Source: Methylobacillus gramineus (lineage in GTDB: Bacteria; Pseudomonadota; Gammaproteobacteria; Burkholderiales; Methylophilaceae). From it: a stretch of 64,000 bases of DNA. Both the position numbers and the translations under genes were made by a program. Where the stretch lies: the NCBI RefSeq assembly GCF_020532675.1, contig NZ_JAJAVE010000003.1, forward strand, positions 372,001 through 436,000, read 5' to 3'. Positions 20,699-31,319 of this stretch are shown in pieces. Below the pieces are notes generated by a model. It was not told where the DNA came from. It searched no databases and was given only the letters and a program-made list of their open reading frames with translations. Every line of letters starts with the position of its first letter. Positions within the stretch are counted from its first letter, which is position 1.

Positions 20699-21153
20699 TG
20701 CGTTTGCTCTTGATCATTGCGATAGCGCTGTTTTATACCGTCTATCATTTCAGTCAGCCGGACACGGCATCCGCATTGCCTGCGGGCGAGCATGTCATTG
20801 CGCTGGAACAGTCCTCGGCGGCAGATGCACGTATCAAGCAGGCATTTGAACAGCATGAGGGTGGTGTGCAAGTACAATCCAGAGGCCTGGTCGCCAAGGT
20901 GTTGCCTGACGATGAGGAAGGCGCACGCCACCAGCGGTTTATTCTAAAACTGAATAACGATATGACCTTGCTGGTCGCCCATAATATTGATCTGGCACCA
21001 CGTATCCCGGAGATCAAACTGGGCGATGAAGTCGATTTTTATGGGGTATATGAATGGGGCCACAAAGGCGGTGTCATTCACTGGACCCATCACGACCCCC
21101 AAGGCCGCCATACGGGCGGTTGGTTGCGTCACAATGGGCGGGTTTATCAATAG
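20695..21153 (+). CDS. DUF3465 domain-containing exported protein
   Basis: A 152-residue protein with an N-terminal signal anchor (residues 1-20) and a small soluble domain matching the DUF3465 family, including GVVxxxL-like strands and the conserved tail VYEWGHKGGVIHWTHHDPQGRHTGGWL. The family looks like an OB-type small beta domain and is uncharacterised. Its start overlaps the trpD stop, and trpC follows 44 bases later, so it is embedded in the trp gene cluster with no obvious link to tryptophan. ATG codons at 20695 and 20698 are both possible. Confidence 0.85.
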   Translation: MMRLLLIIAIALFYTVYHFSQPDTASALPAGEHVIALEQSSAADARIKQAFEQHEGGVQVQSRGLVAKVLPDDEEGARHQRFILKLNNDMTLLVAHNIDLAPRIPEIKLGDEVDFYGVYEWGHKGGVIHWTHHDPQGRHTGGWLRHNGRVYQ

Positions 21154-21197
21154 TTATAAGCCGCTGGCTTTAATCAATCAGGATCATCAACAGAACC

Positions 21198-21986
21198 ATG
21201 TCCGATATTCTCAACAAGATACTTGATGTCAAACAGGCCGAGGTGAGTGCTGCCAAGGCAAAGCGATCACTGGCGCAATTGCAGGATGAGATTGCACAGC
21301 ATGCTGCGCCACGCCCTTTTCTTGAGGCCATACGCCGCAAGATTGCTGCAGGTCGATCTGCGGTGATTGCTGAAATCAAGAAAGCGAGCCCTTCCAAAGG
21401 AGTTATTCGCGAAGACTTCCAGCCGGCAGCGATTGCTGCCAGTTATGCCCAGCATGGGGCAGCCTGCTTGTCTGTATTGACCGATGAGCAGTTTTTCCAG
21501 GGTAACGCGGATTATTTGAAACAGGCACGGGCTGCCTGTGATATTCCCATATTGCGCAAAGATTTTATGATAGATCCCTATCAGGTGTTTGAGGCGCGTG
21601 CCATGGGCGCAGATTGCATCTTGTTGATCGCAGCCGCCATTGATTTATCCCGCATGCGTGAGCTGGAAAGTATTGCTCATGAGCTTGGAATGAACGTGCT
21701 GGTGGAAGTGCATAATGGGGAAGAGCTGGATGTTGCGCTACAGCTGGAAACGGACTTGCTGGGCATCAATAACCGTAACCTGCGCACGTTTGAAGTGACG
21801 CTGGATACCACCTTGGATCTGCTGGCGCGTATCCCACAGACTAAAACCATCGTCACTGAATCCGGTATTTTTACGCAGGAAGATGTTGCACTGATGCGCA
21901 GCCATGATGTGCATACTTTCCTGGTTGGGGAAGCATTCATGCGTCAACCTGACCCAGGCGCCGAGCTGGCAAAAGTATTTGCATAA
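21198..21986 (+). CDS. trpC: Indole-3-glycerol phosphate synthase
   Basis: A 262-residue TIM-barrel enzyme catalysing ring closure of CdRP to indole-3-glycerol phosphate. The signature [18 protein letters not shown] and the blocks [21 protein letters not shown] and [10 protein letters not shown] are complete. It is monofunctional (no fused TrpF). hemB starts ten bases after its stop, so the two may be cotranscribed. trpF, trpB and trpA are not in the window. Confidence 0.98.
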   Translation: MSDILNKILDVKQAEVSAAKAKRSLAQLQDEIAQHAAPRPFLEAIRRKIAAGRSAVIAEIKKASPSKGVIREDFQPAAIAASYAQHGAACLSVLTDEQFFQGNADYLKQARAACDIPILRKDFMIDPYQVFEARAMGADCILLIAAAIDLSRMRELESIAHELGMNVLVEVHNGEELDVALQLETDLLGINNRNLRTFEVTLDTTLDLLARIPQTKTIVTESGIFTQEDVALMRSHDVHTFLVGEAFMRQPDPGAELAKVFA

Positions 21987-23003
<1,017 letters not shown>

Positions 23004-23005
23004 TA

Positions 23006-23665
23006 CTACTCGCCTTGTGATGAGATTGTCGGCGCTTGATCTATGCCTGATTGCTTGATCAGGTTTTGTAGTGCATCAATATTGGCTTTGCTCGCATTGC
23101 TACCGTTGACCGGGCTTTTGGTCGGGGTACGCATATCATCAATCTCGAACACGCTGAGTCGGATTATACCGTTGGGGCCATCGAGCGAAAATACCGGCAC
23201 TTTCTTTCTATCCGTGTTGCGCCTGTCACTGACCCGATAGGATTTCTCGTTGGTTTCATACGGGATTTGCTGATTGAGCAGATAAATCTCGACCTCTTTC
23301 AGGCTATCTGCAAACAGGTGAATATGCGTTTCAGCATATTTTCCCGCCGTGCCATCCAAGACTGATCCCGTCAGGTGAGGATTGAAGCGCTGCAATAACT
23401 GCATGACCACCAGGGCATCCTTGCGTAATTGCAGCAAGGCTTCAGGCTGTTCTTCACTACTGTATATCTCGTGATATAGCCGGATTTCCTCCTCAATCTC
23501 ACTATTGGTAGGCATGCAGTGGGTATCGGTCACGCCCAGCTGGCGTCCGGCCTTGCGCTTGGCATAGGCATAGTCTGAAATACCTTCTTCCGCCATCATG
23601 CGCGCAGCCTGCTGTGCAATCAGCTGGCGCAAATGGGATTGTCGATTGCTATTTTCTTTTGCCAT
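23006..23665 (-). CDS. Conserved protein with possible nucleotidyltransferase-like fold, function unknown
   Basis: A 219-residue soluble protein. The N-terminus (about residues 1-60) is helical and basic with DYAYAKRKAGRQLG; the middle has LTGSVLDGTAGKYAETHIHLFAD, which resembles the G-S...G...D-x-D opening of nucleotidyltransferases, but the acidic pair is replaced by Thr-His-Ile-His. It then has VEIYLLNQQIPYE and ends in a polar tail. Related betaproteobacterial proteins are usually listed as hypothetical or carry a doubtful ligase label. The ATG at 23665 leaves a short gap after mrcA. No function is assigned. Confidence 0.7.
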   Translation of the reverse strand: MAKENSNRQSHLRQLIAQQAARMMAEEGISDYAYAKRKAGRQLGVTDTHCMPTNSEIEEEIRLYHEIYSSEEQPEALLQLRKDALVVMQLLQRFNPHLTGSVLDGTAGKYAETHIHLFADSLKEVEIYLLNQQIPYETNEKSYRVSDRRNTDRKKVPVFSLDGPNGIIRLSVFEIDDMRTPTKSPVNGSNASKANIDALQNLIKQSGIDQAPTISSQGE

Positions 23666-23693
23666 GATGCAAGCGGCTTCAATATTAAAATAG

Positions 23694-26063
23694 TTAGAAC
23701 AGCTGGTCGGCCCGTGGCGGCGTATTGTCCTGTCTCTCTGTGGGGGCAGGCTGACCATGTCCTGGAATAGGGAATCCCGGGATCAGGGAAGCTGGTTCTT
23801 CCACCTCTGGTGGTGGGAATTCATGATAGAAATATTCGATCATGCTGTGTTCACCGGTAGCACGCATGCCAGTGGCCGGGTCTATCAGTATAGGTGTCAC
23901 ACCCGTTGGAACCTCAAGTGGAACATCCGGGATGCCGCGCAGTGCGGAGCTCATATAGTCTATCCAGATCGGCAGGGCTGCCTTGCCGCCGGTTTCTACG
24001 CTACCCAGTGACTTCGGTTTGTCGAAGCCTATCCAGACAATCGCTACTTGTTTGGGGTTGTAGCCTGCAAACCAGGCATCAATCTGATTGTTGGTGGTAC
24101 CGGTTTTGCCTGCAAGATCGGAGCGGCCAAGTTGCCGGGCGCGAGTGGCAGTCCCTATGCGCACTACATCCTGCAGCATGGAGGTCATGATGAAGGCATT
24201 ACGGCCATCAATCACTCGAGGCGCATCCTTGCCCGCTAGTTGAGGCTTGGACTGTTCTAATACATTGCCGCGACTGTCAACAATTTTGGCAATAATGTAA
24301 GGCTTGACCCGATAGCCGCCATTGGCCAATACAGAGTAGGCCCCCGCCATTTGCCATGCAGTCACAGAGCCAGAGCCCAGCGCCATTGCCAGATAGGGCG
24401 GGTGATCCTTGGGTGAAAATCCGAAGCGGGTGATGTAATCCTGCGCGTAGTTGACGCCTATGCCTTCCAGAATGCGGATGGAGACCATGTTCTTGGATTT
24501 GGTCAGGGCGGTGCGCATGCGCATTGGACCATCGTACTTGCGGTCATAATTCTTGGGCTCCCACGCGGAGCCACTGCCGGTTTCCCGTGCAGAAATCGAG
24601 ATAGGTTCGTCCTCTATCATGCTGGCTGGCGTAAAGCCTTTTTCCAGAGAGGCTGAGTAAATAAACGGCTTGAAACTTGAGCCTGGTTGTCGCCACGCCT
24701 GGGTTACATGGTTGAATTTGTTGCGGTTGAAGTCAAACCCGCCAACCAATGCACGCACGGCACCATTTTCAGGATCAATCGATACCAGGCCTGATTCCAC
24801 CTGGGGCAGTTGCACGATATGCCAGTTTTCTCCCTGGCGCATGATGCGGACCACGGCACCTGGCTTGATGCTGCGTTTTGCCGGATCTTTCTCGGACAGC
24901 AGCTTTTGTACCAGCGCCAATCCCTCTCCGCTGATATCAAGATTGATGCCATTTTTGGCATAAACGCTGACAGTTTTTGCACTGGCTTGAGTAACAACCG
25001 CGGGCATCATGCCCTGGAATTCTTCAATGTCATCCAGCGCACTATCCAGCCAGCTACTGCCATTGGCGGGGACATTACCTGGCTTGACCAGTTTTTCAGG
25101 CCCACGATAACCATGGCGTCTGTCGTAATCGATAATGCCTTGCAGGACGGCGCGATTGGCGGCTTCCTGGTTGCTTTTGCGGATAGTGGTATAGATTTTG
25201 AGACCGCTACTGTAGATATCATCTTTGTACCGTTCGTACATCGCCTGACGTACGATTTCCGCCACGTAATCTGCGGATAGGTCACGCATTTTGCGTGACT
25301 TGCGGAAGCGATGAGGTTCTTCAAGTGCGGCTTGGTATTGCTTGTCTTCAATAAAGTGCAAGTCCTTCATGCGACGCAATACATAATGCTGGCGCGCCTC
25401 GGCTCGTTTTGGATTGGCAAATGGATTGTAACGCGAAGGAGCTTTAGGTAAGCCTGCCAGCATGGCTACTTCGGCCACACTTAGCTGATCTAAAGGCTTG
25501 CCATAATAGACTTGCGAGGCAGCGGCAAAGCCGTAGGAGCGCTGGCCCAGATAAATCTGGTTGATATACAGCTCAAGAATCTGATCCTTGGTCAGGCTGT
25601 GCTCAATCTTGATGGATAACAGCGCTTCGCTCAGTTTTCGTGTGGCGGTTTTCTCGCTCGACAGGAAGAAGTTACGCGCAACCTGCATGGTGATGGTGCT
25701 TGCGCCTTCCTTGAAGCTGCCAGACGTTACGTTGGAGATTGCGGCTCTCAGTATGCCCAGGGTGTCGACCCCGCCATGCTTGTAGAAACGCTCATCTTCA
25801 GCGGCAAGAATGGCTTCTTTTAGTTTTTTAGGGACAGCATCAATGCTGATGAATGCGCGACGTTCTTCGCCGAACTCACCGATCAACTGACCTTCTTCGG
25901 AGTAGACCCGCATGGGGACTTTGGGCTTGTAGTCAGTGAGGGCTTCTAGTGAGGGAAGTTCAGGATAAATCAGCGTGGCAGCGAGGCCAACCAGTGCAGT
26001 TGCCACCAATCCCAGGATCAGGCCGGTCAGGATCAGGAACTGCCACCATTTTTTAGGGAGCAT
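23694..26063 (-). CDS. mrcA: Penicillin-binding protein 1A (bifunctional peptidoglycan synthase)
   Basis: A 789-residue class A PBP. After a short cytoplasmic tail and one membrane segment (about residues 9-31) comes the GT51 glycosyltransferase domain with the catalytic EDERFYKH, followed by KEGASTITMQVARN and the QIYLGQRSYG block. The transpeptidase domain has all three motifs: SSFK (SxxK), SKN (SxN) and KTGTT. A proline-rich C-terminal tail follows. It is transcribed divergently from pilM, an arrangement shared with Pseudomonas and other betaproteobacteria. Confidence 0.97.
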   Translation of the reverse strand: MLPKKWWQFLILTGLILGLVATALVGLAATLIYPELPSLEALTDYKPKVPMRVYSEEGQLIGEFGEERRAFISIDAVPKKLKEAILAAEDERFYKHGGVDTLGILRAAISNVTSGSFKEGASTITMQVARNFFLSSEKTATRKLSEALLSIKIEHSLTKDQILELYINQIYLGQRSYGFAAASQVYYGKPLDQLSVAEVAMLAGLPKAPSRYNPFANPKRAEARQHYVLRRMKDLHFIEDKQYQAALEEPHRFRKSRKMRDLSADYVAEIVRQAMYERYKDDIYSSGLKIYTTIRKSNQEAANRAVLQGIIDYDRRHGYRGPEKLVKPGNVPANGSSWLDSALDDIEEFQGMMPAVVTQASAKTVSVYAKNGINLDISGEGLALVQKLLSEKDPAKRSIKPGAVVRIMRQGENWHIVQLPQVESGLVSIDPENGAVRALVGGFDFNRNKFNHVTQAWRQPGSSFKPFIYSASLEKGFTPASMIEDEPISISARETGSGSAWEPKNYDRKYDGPMRMRTALTKSKNMVSIRILEGIGVNYAQDYITRFGFSPKDHPPYLAMALGSGSVTAWQMAGAYSVLANGGYRVKPYIIAKIVDSRGNVLEQSKPQLAGKDAPRVIDGRNAFIMTSMLQDVVRIGTATRARQLGRSDLAGKTGTTNNQIDAWFAGYNPKQVAIVWIGFDKPKSLGSVETGGKAALPIWIDYMSSALRGIPDVPLEVPTGVTPILIDPATGMRATGEHSMIEYFYHEFPPPEVEEPASLIPGFPIPGHGQPAPTERQDNTPPRADQLF

Positions 26064-26223
26064 TGATAGGGTTCAGTATTGGAAACAGACGTCGTTATTA
26101 TAAGTGGCATTGCCGCTAATTTAAAAACAATAATCTGCTTTACTCCATTTATAGTTGTTGTTAGCATCTAAAGTAAATTATTAAAAACGTTTGTAACTAA
26201 CCGCAATAGAAAGGGAATTTCGT

Positions 26224-27294
26224 TTGAAATTCGACTTTTTTACAGAGCGCGCAACGCCTCTGATTGGTGTGGATATCAGTTCCACGTCGGTCAAGATGGT
26301 CGAACTGGCGCAGGGGAGCAAAGGGGCTTATCACCTGCAGGGTTATGCTATCGCGCCGATTGCCAAGGATGCTGTTGTCGATGGCAATATTGTGGGGCTG
26401 GATCTGGTGGCAGATGCAGTCAAGCGCGCGTGGAAGTTGCTGGCGACACGTGAGCGGCGGGTGGCAGTCGCTTTGCCAGCTGCGGCCGTGATTAGCAAAA
26501 AAGTGCTGATGCAGGCAGGTCTGCGTGAAGAGGATATGGAGTTCCAGGTTGAAGCGGAAGCCAATCAGTACATTCCCTTTTCCCTGGATGAAGTGAATAT
26601 CGACTTTCAGGAGCTAGGGCCTGCTGCGAATAATCCCAATGAAGTTGAAGTCCTGATTGCGGCTGCGCGTAAAGAAAAAATTGAAGACAGGGTTGCCGCT
26701 GCTGAAGGCGCTGGTCTCAAGGTAGTGATTGTTGATGTGGAAACCTATGCCACTGAAGCCGCGTATGAGCTTGCTGCCAGTGCTTTACCCAAGGCGGGCA
26801 AAGAACAAACGGTCATGGTGGTGGACGTGGGTGCCTTGATCATGCACGTTCATGTATTGCATGACAATCAGGCAGTCCATAGCCGTGAGCAGGCGTTTGG
26901 TGGCTATCAGCTGTCACTGGAAATCCAGCGTCGTTTCGGTATTTCACCTGAAGAGGCAGAGTTGGCCAAACGTAATGGCGGCTTGCCGGATAGTTATGAG
27001 GCAGAAGTATTGCAACCTTTTGTCCAGTCCCTGGCGCAAGAAGTGGCACGAGGACTACAGTTTTTTACCAACTCCACCCAGTACAACAAGGTTGACCAGA
27101 TTTTACTGGCTGGTGGCTGTGCTGCCATTCCTGGCGTTGCCGCTGCGATTCAGGAAAAGACCCAGGTCAATACCGTCGTGGCCAACCCCTTCAATCATAT
27201 GTCGATTAATCCCAGGCTGAAGCAACAACAGGTAGCGCTGGATGCGCCCGCATTGATGAATGCCTGCGGATTGGCATTGAGGAGGTTTGATTAA
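26224..27294 (+). CDS. pilM: Type IV pilus assembly protein PilM
   Basis: A 356-residue actin-like ATPase on the cytoplasmic face of the type IV pilus machine. It binds the N-terminal tail of PilN. The ATP-binding opening is IGVDISSTSVKMVEL, with a second phosphate motif VMVVDVGALIMHVHV and LLAGGCAAIPG. The start is a TTG preceded by AAAGGGA. It is the first gene of pilMNOPQ, and its stop overlaps the pilN start by one base. Confidence 0.96.
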   Translation: MKFDFFTERATPLIGVDISSTSVKMVELAQGSKGAYHLQGYAIAPIAKDAVVDGNIVGLDLVADAVKRAWKLLATRERRVAVALPAAAVISKKVLMQAGLREEDMEFQVEAEANQYIPFSLDEVNIDFQELGPAANNPNEVEVLIAAARKEKIEDRVAAAEGAGLKVVIVDVETYATEAAYELAASALPKAGKEQTVMVVDVGALIMHVHVLHDNQAVHSREQAFGGYQLSLEIQRRFGISPEEAELAKRNGGLPDSYEAEVLQPFVQSLAQEVARGLQFFTNSTQYNKVDQILLAGGCAAIPGVAAAIQEKTQVNTVVANPFNHMSINPRLKQQQVALDAPALMNACGLALRRFD

Positions 27295-27881
27295 TGGTCC
27301 GCATTAACCTGTTACCGCATCGCCAGATCAAGCGTGCAGAGCGGCAGCGCCAGTTTAATTTGATGCTCGCAGTGACAGCCGTGGCTGGCGTCGCGATTGT
27401 CTTTATGGGCATTACCATTATCGGTAGCAAGCTTGACGAGCAGGTGAACCGCAATGCCCGCCTGGAGGCAGCTAGTGCAAACCTCGACAAGCAGATCGAG
27501 GAAATCAAGGAACTCAAAAGCCAGATACGCAACGTACTTGAGCGCAAGCAGGTGGTTGAGAATCTGCAGTTAAACCGCAGCCAGGCCGTGATGCTGCTGG
27601 ATGAGGTGAGCCGGCAAATGCCAGAAGGCATGTATCTGCGGGCGGTTAAACAACAAGGTAGAATCATTACGCTGGAAGGCGTGGCAGATACCAATGCCCG
27701 GGTTGCTACTTTGGTGCGCAATCTTTCAGGATCTGCATGGCTGGAAACACCCAGCTTGGTCGAGATCAAGTCAACTGCACTAAATGGACTCAAGCAAAAT
27801 AATTTTACATTGACGGTACAGTTGAAGGCCCCTAAATCGCTTGAAGATGAAGCCCCTGCCACGAAAGGCAGGCCAGCATGA
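27294..27881 (+). CDS. pilN: Type IV pilus assembly protein PilN
   Basis: A 195-residue inner-membrane protein. The N-terminal motif INLLPHR (residues 3-9), which docks into PilM, is intact. One membrane segment follows (about 22-44), then a coiled coil (about 50-90) and a ferredoxin-like periplasmic domain. With PilO and PilP it forms the alignment complex linking the motor to the secretin PilQ. Overlaps with both neighbours (ATGA-type) indicate coupled translation. Confidence 0.95.
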   Translation: MVRINLLPHRQIKRAERQRQFNLMLAVTAVAGVAIVFMGITIIGSKLDEQVNRNARLEAASANLDKQIEEIKELKSQIRNVLERKQVVENLQLNRSQAVMLLDEVSRQMPEGMYLRAVKQQGRIITLEGVADTNARVATLVRNLSGSAWLETPSLVEIKSTALNGLKQNNFTLTVQLKAPKSLEDEAPATKGRPA

Positions 27882-28513
27882 ACCTGCAAGAGTTAAATAA
27901 TATTGACCTCAATAATACGGGCAGTCTGCCGTTACCAGTCAAAGCGTTATTGCTGGGGATTTTGTTGCTGGTGCTGGTGATTGGAGGCTACTGGTTCTTC
28001 TGGAGCCCGTCACTTGATGAACTGGATCAGGCGAAAGCCAAGGAAGTGGAGTTGCGTGGGACATTCTTAGCCAAGAAAAGGCAGGCGATTAATCTTGAGG
28101 GTTATAAACAGCAGATGGTGGAAATTGAGCGTACGTTCGGTGCGCTTGTTAAGCAATTGCCGGATCGTTCGCAAATGGATGGCTTGCTGACAGATATCAA
28201 TCAGGCAGGCCTAGAGCAAGGCTTGGAGTTTGAGTTATTCAAGCCTGGGCATGAAGTCATTGCCGACTTCTATGCGGAAATGCCGATCTCTATCAAGGTC
28301 ACCGGTTCTTATCATGATCTGGGAGCCTTTGCGACGGATATTGCCAGGTTGCCACGTATTGTGACCCTCAATGATATTGTGATTAATGCCCCAGCCAAGG
28401 ATAGTAAAGATGGTCGACTGGTGATCGAGGCGGTAGCGAAAACCTATCGTTATCTGGATGCCAATGAAATTGCAAGCAAGAAACAGGCAGAGAAAAAAGA
28501 GGCCAAAAAATGA
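27878..28513 (+). CDS. pilO: Type IV pilus assembly protein PilO
   Basis: A 211-residue inner-membrane protein with one membrane segment (about residues 23-45), a coiled-coil stretch (about 48-85) and a periplasmic ferredoxin-like domain containing the SIKVTGSYHDLGAFATDIA block typical of PilO. It pairs with PilN. The C-terminal tail is lysine-rich. Overlaps pilN and pilP by four bases. Confidence 0.95.
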   Translation: MNLQELNNIDLNNTGSLPLPVKALLLGILLLVLVIGGYWFFWSPSLDELDQAKAKEVELRGTFLAKKRQAINLEGYKQQMVEIERTFGALVKQLPDRSQMDGLLTDINQAGLEQGLEFELFKPGHEVIADFYAEMPISIKVTGSYHDLGAFATDIARLPRIVTLNDIVINAPAKDSKDGRLVIEAVAKTYRYLDANEIASKKQAEKKEAKK

Positions 28514-29061
28514 TACTGGCCGGATTTAAGCTGATAGGGAATACCCAGGTGCTTGCGCAAGCAAGATATGGGATGTTGATAGTGTGCTTGTTATTGACTG
28601 CTTGCGGCGATGGTCAGGGAGATGATCTGGATCATTTTATTCAGGAAGCTGGCAAGGAGATGAATGTGCGCATTGAGCCCTTACCTGAGGTGCAACCTTA
28701 TTCTTCAGCGGTCTATAACGAAGATGGCCTGCTGAATGATCCATTCAAGGCAAGAAAAGCAGCGACGAATCGTAGTAGCAACTTGCAGCCCAATATCAAT
28801 CGGCCGCGCGAGCCCTTAGAAGGTTTTCCGCTTGAAAGTCTCAAGTTTGTAGGTTCCTTGTCAAAGGAGAAGTTGAAGTATGCCTTGATCCAGACGCCAG
28901 AAAATACGGTACAGCAGGTCAAAATTGGCGGGTATATGGGGCAGAATTTCGGCGTAGTTACAGACATCACCGAAGGTGGCGTGACGCTGAAGGAAATCAT
29001 TCAGGATGAATTAAGTGGTGACTGGACAGAGCGTACTTCCAGCATTGAGTTGCAGGAATAA
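28510..29061 (+). CDS. pilP: Type IV pilus assembly lipoprotein PilP
   Basis: A 183-residue inner-membrane lipoprotein joining PilN/PilO to PilQ. The lipobox is LTAC (cysteine at residue 33 with the 28510 start). The C-terminal beta domain has PLESLKFVGSL, YALIQTPE and VKIGGYMGQNFG, all typical. Because the lipobox is far from the first ATG, a start at 28573 would give a more usual short signal peptide; the ATGA overlap with pilO favours 28510. Confidence 0.94.
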   Translation: MILAGFKLIGNTQVLAQARYGMLIVCLLLTACGDGQGDDLDHFIQEAGKEMNVRIEPLPEVQPYSSAVYNEDGLLNDPFKARKAATNRSSNLQPNINRPREPLEGFPLESLKFVGSLSKEKLKYALIQTPENTVQQVKIGGYMGQNFGVVTDITEGGVTLKEIIQDELSGDWTERTSSIELQE

Positions 29062-29071
29062 GGGTGAAAAA

Positions 29072-31255
29072 ATGAATATCATAAAATGGGTCACAAGCCT
29101 CTCTTCCGTTGTGCTGGCGTTGATGACATCGATGTCGACGGGATATGCGGATGATCAGACAGAGTTTGCCAATAAGATAGAAAAAATCGACTTCGTGGCA
29201 ATGTCTGGGGGGCGCGTAGCGGTTCAGATTCAGACTACAAACCCCATTCCTAATCCACCTGCCGGATTCACCTTGAATAACCCGTCCAGAATAGCGCTCG
29301 ACTTTCCTGCTGTCGGTAACGGTCTGGGCAAGAACAGTCTGCAAGCAGGCCAGGGGGTGTTGAAGGGAGTCAATCTTGCCCAGGCTAAGGATAGAACACG
29401 ACTGGTGCTGAGCCTTGCCAAGATGGTGGCCTATAACACCACGACGCACGGCAAGGAAACCACCATTATCCTGCAGGCCAATGAGGTGAATGGACTTGCG
29501 AGCGGGGCAGTATCGCGCTTTGCAGAAGCCAGGGCAGGTGAACAGTTACATACCCTCAACAACATTGATTTTGTGCGTGGCAAAAATGGCGAAGGCCGGA
29601 TCATGGTCGATCTGTCTGATGCCTCGGCTGGCATTGATATACGCCAGCAAGGAAAAACAGTGGTGGTCGATTTTATCAACACTGAGTTGCCAGCCAAGTT
29701 GCAGCGTCGCCTCAATGTGATCAACTTCAATACACCAGTCCTTTATGTCGATGCGATGAAGCAGGGCAACAATACACGCTTGATTATTGAGCCGCAGGGC
29801 TTGTGGGAGCAGTCTGCCTATCAGGCTGACAGACGCTTTATTATTGATATCAGGCCTGTGGTTGAAGATCCCAACAAGTTGGTGCAGGGCTCAAAACCTG
29901 GATATGCTGGTGAGAAGCTGTCATTGAATTTCCAGAATATCGATGTGCGTTCCGTGCTTCAGGTGATCGCAGACTTCACCGGCCTGAATATTGTCACCAG
30001 CGATACCGTGACTGGCAACCTTACATTACGCTTGAAGGATGTCCCCTGGGATCAGGCGCTCGATATCATTATGTCCAGCAAAGGACTGACCCAGCGTAAA
30101 ACGGGCAACGTCATCTGGGTGGCTCCTTCTGATGAAGTAGCGGCCAAGGAGAAGCTCATGCTGGAGGCGAGTCAGCAAATTGAAGAGCTGGAGCCTATGC
30201 GGACAGAAGTGTTCACCTTGCGCTACCAAAAGGCGGAAGTGTTCAAGAACATTATTAGCGATAGCAAACAAAAGATTCTTTCAAAGCGTGGCAGTGCAGT
30301 GGTGGATGCCAGAACCAACACCGTGTTTGTACAGGATACCGTCAAGCATCTGGCAGAAATCCAGCACATCATCAACAAGATTGATATTCCCATCAAGCAA
30401 GTCATGATTGAGTCGCGGTTGGTGATTGCTGATGAAAAATTCGGCAGAAGCCTGGGCGCTCGCTTTGGGGTACAAAAGCAACAGGCCAGTGGCGATACCC
30501 GTTACGGCAGTAGTGGTACCCTGGGCAATACCATTACGCAGCGGACCACAGATCCAACCACGGGCGTGATCACTGAAACCATTGCCAATCGAGTTGGTTC
30601 TTCCACATTGGCAACCACCTCTATTCCGGGGACCGTGGGGGTGGGTGTCAGCGCTGATGGCGCGCAGGACTTGAACGTGAACCTGCCGGTAGCCAATGCA
30701 TTTGGTAACTTTGCTTTCAGCTTGTTTCGCTTGCCCGCTGGCTTCTTGCTTAACCTCGAGCTCTCGGCCTTGGAAACCGATCAGCGCGGCAAAATTGTTT
30801 CAAGCCCACGCGTGACAACCGCTAACCAGCAAAAAGCAATTATTGAGCAAGGGACACAAATTCCGTTCCAGCAAGCTACCAGCAGTGGTGCCACGGCGGT
30901 TCAGTTCAAGAATGCATCACTTAGTCTTGAAGTCACGCCTCAAATCACGCCGGATGAAAAAATCATCATGGATCTGGAAGTGAAAAAAGATAAAGTCGGG
31001 CAAATCTTTGCCAATGTACCGTCGATTGATACGCAGCGCGTGCAGACCCAGGTGTTGGTTGCTAATGGTGAAACCGCAGTGCTGGGTGGTATTTATGAGC
31101 AGACAGAGCGGAATGACGTAGACAAGGTGCCCTTTTTTGGTGATCTTCCTTTTATTGGAAATGTCTTCAAGCGCAGAACGAAACAAAGCGATAAAACTGA
31201 ACTGCTGATCTTTATTACGCCTAAAGTAATGGATGAGAATCTTTCAGTGCGCTAG
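29072..31255 (+). CDS. pilQ: Type IV pilus secretin PilQ
   Basis: A 727-residue outer-membrane secretin that forms the gate for the pilus. After a signal peptide (about residues 1-27) come two AMIN domains, then N0 (LSLNFQNIDVRSVLQVIADFTGLN region), an N1 domain (about 355-425) and the C-terminal secretin beta-barrel with ETAVLGGIYEQ and the late VPFFGDLPFIGNVF motif. The ATG at 29072 is chosen over an upstream start because AGGGTG precedes it and the signal peptide then begins correctly. A strong terminator follows. Confidence 0.97.
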   Translation: MNIIKWVTSLSSVVLALMTSMSTGYADDQTEFANKIEKIDFVAMSGGRVAVQIQTTNPIPNPPAGFTLNNPSRIALDFPAVGNGLGKNSLQAGQGVLKGVNLAQAKDRTRLVLSLAKMVAYNTTTHGKETTIILQANEVNGLASGAVSRFAEARAGEQLHTLNNIDFVRGKNGEGRIMVDLSDASAGIDIRQQGKTVVVDFINTELPAKLQRRLNVINFNTPVLYVDAMKQGNNTRLIIEPQGLWEQSAYQADRRFIIDIRPVVEDPNKLVQGSKPGYAGEKLSLNFQNIDVRSVLQVIADFTGLNIVTSDTVTGNLTLRLKDVPWDQALDIIMSSKGLTQRKTGNVIWVAPSDEVAAKEKLMLEASQQIEELEPMRTEVFTLRYQKAEVFKNIISDSKQKILSKRGSAVVDARTNTVFVQDTVKHLAEIQHIINKIDIPIKQVMIESRLVIADEKFGRSLGARFGVQKQQASGDTRYGSSGTLGNTITQRTTDPTTGVITETIANRVGSSTLATTSIPGTVGVGVSADGAQDLNVNLPVANAFGNFAFSLFRLPAGFLLNLELSALETDQRGKIVSSPRVTTANQQKAIIEQGTQIPFQQATSSGATAVQFKNASLSLEVTPQITPDEKIIMDLEVKKDKVGQIFANVPSIDTQRVQTQVLVANGETAVLGGIYEQTERNDVDKVPFFGDLPFIGNVFKRRTKQSDKTELLIFITPKVMDENLSVR

Positions 31256-31287
31256 TCATATCTGACATAAGCGCTGGATTCACTTAA

Positions 31288-31319
31288 AATGCTCACCATG
31301 CGAATGGTGGGCATTTTTT
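31288..31319 (+). terminator. Rho-independent terminator after pilQ, abutting aroK
   Basis: AATGCTCACCA (31288-31298) pairs with TGGTGGGCATT (31305-31315), one G-T wobble, around the loop TGCGAA, followed by a run of Ts to 31319. The aroK ATG begins at 31320. The 3' arm includes GGTGGG, the only visible ribosome-binding site for aroK, so folding would hide it. Confidence 0.85.
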
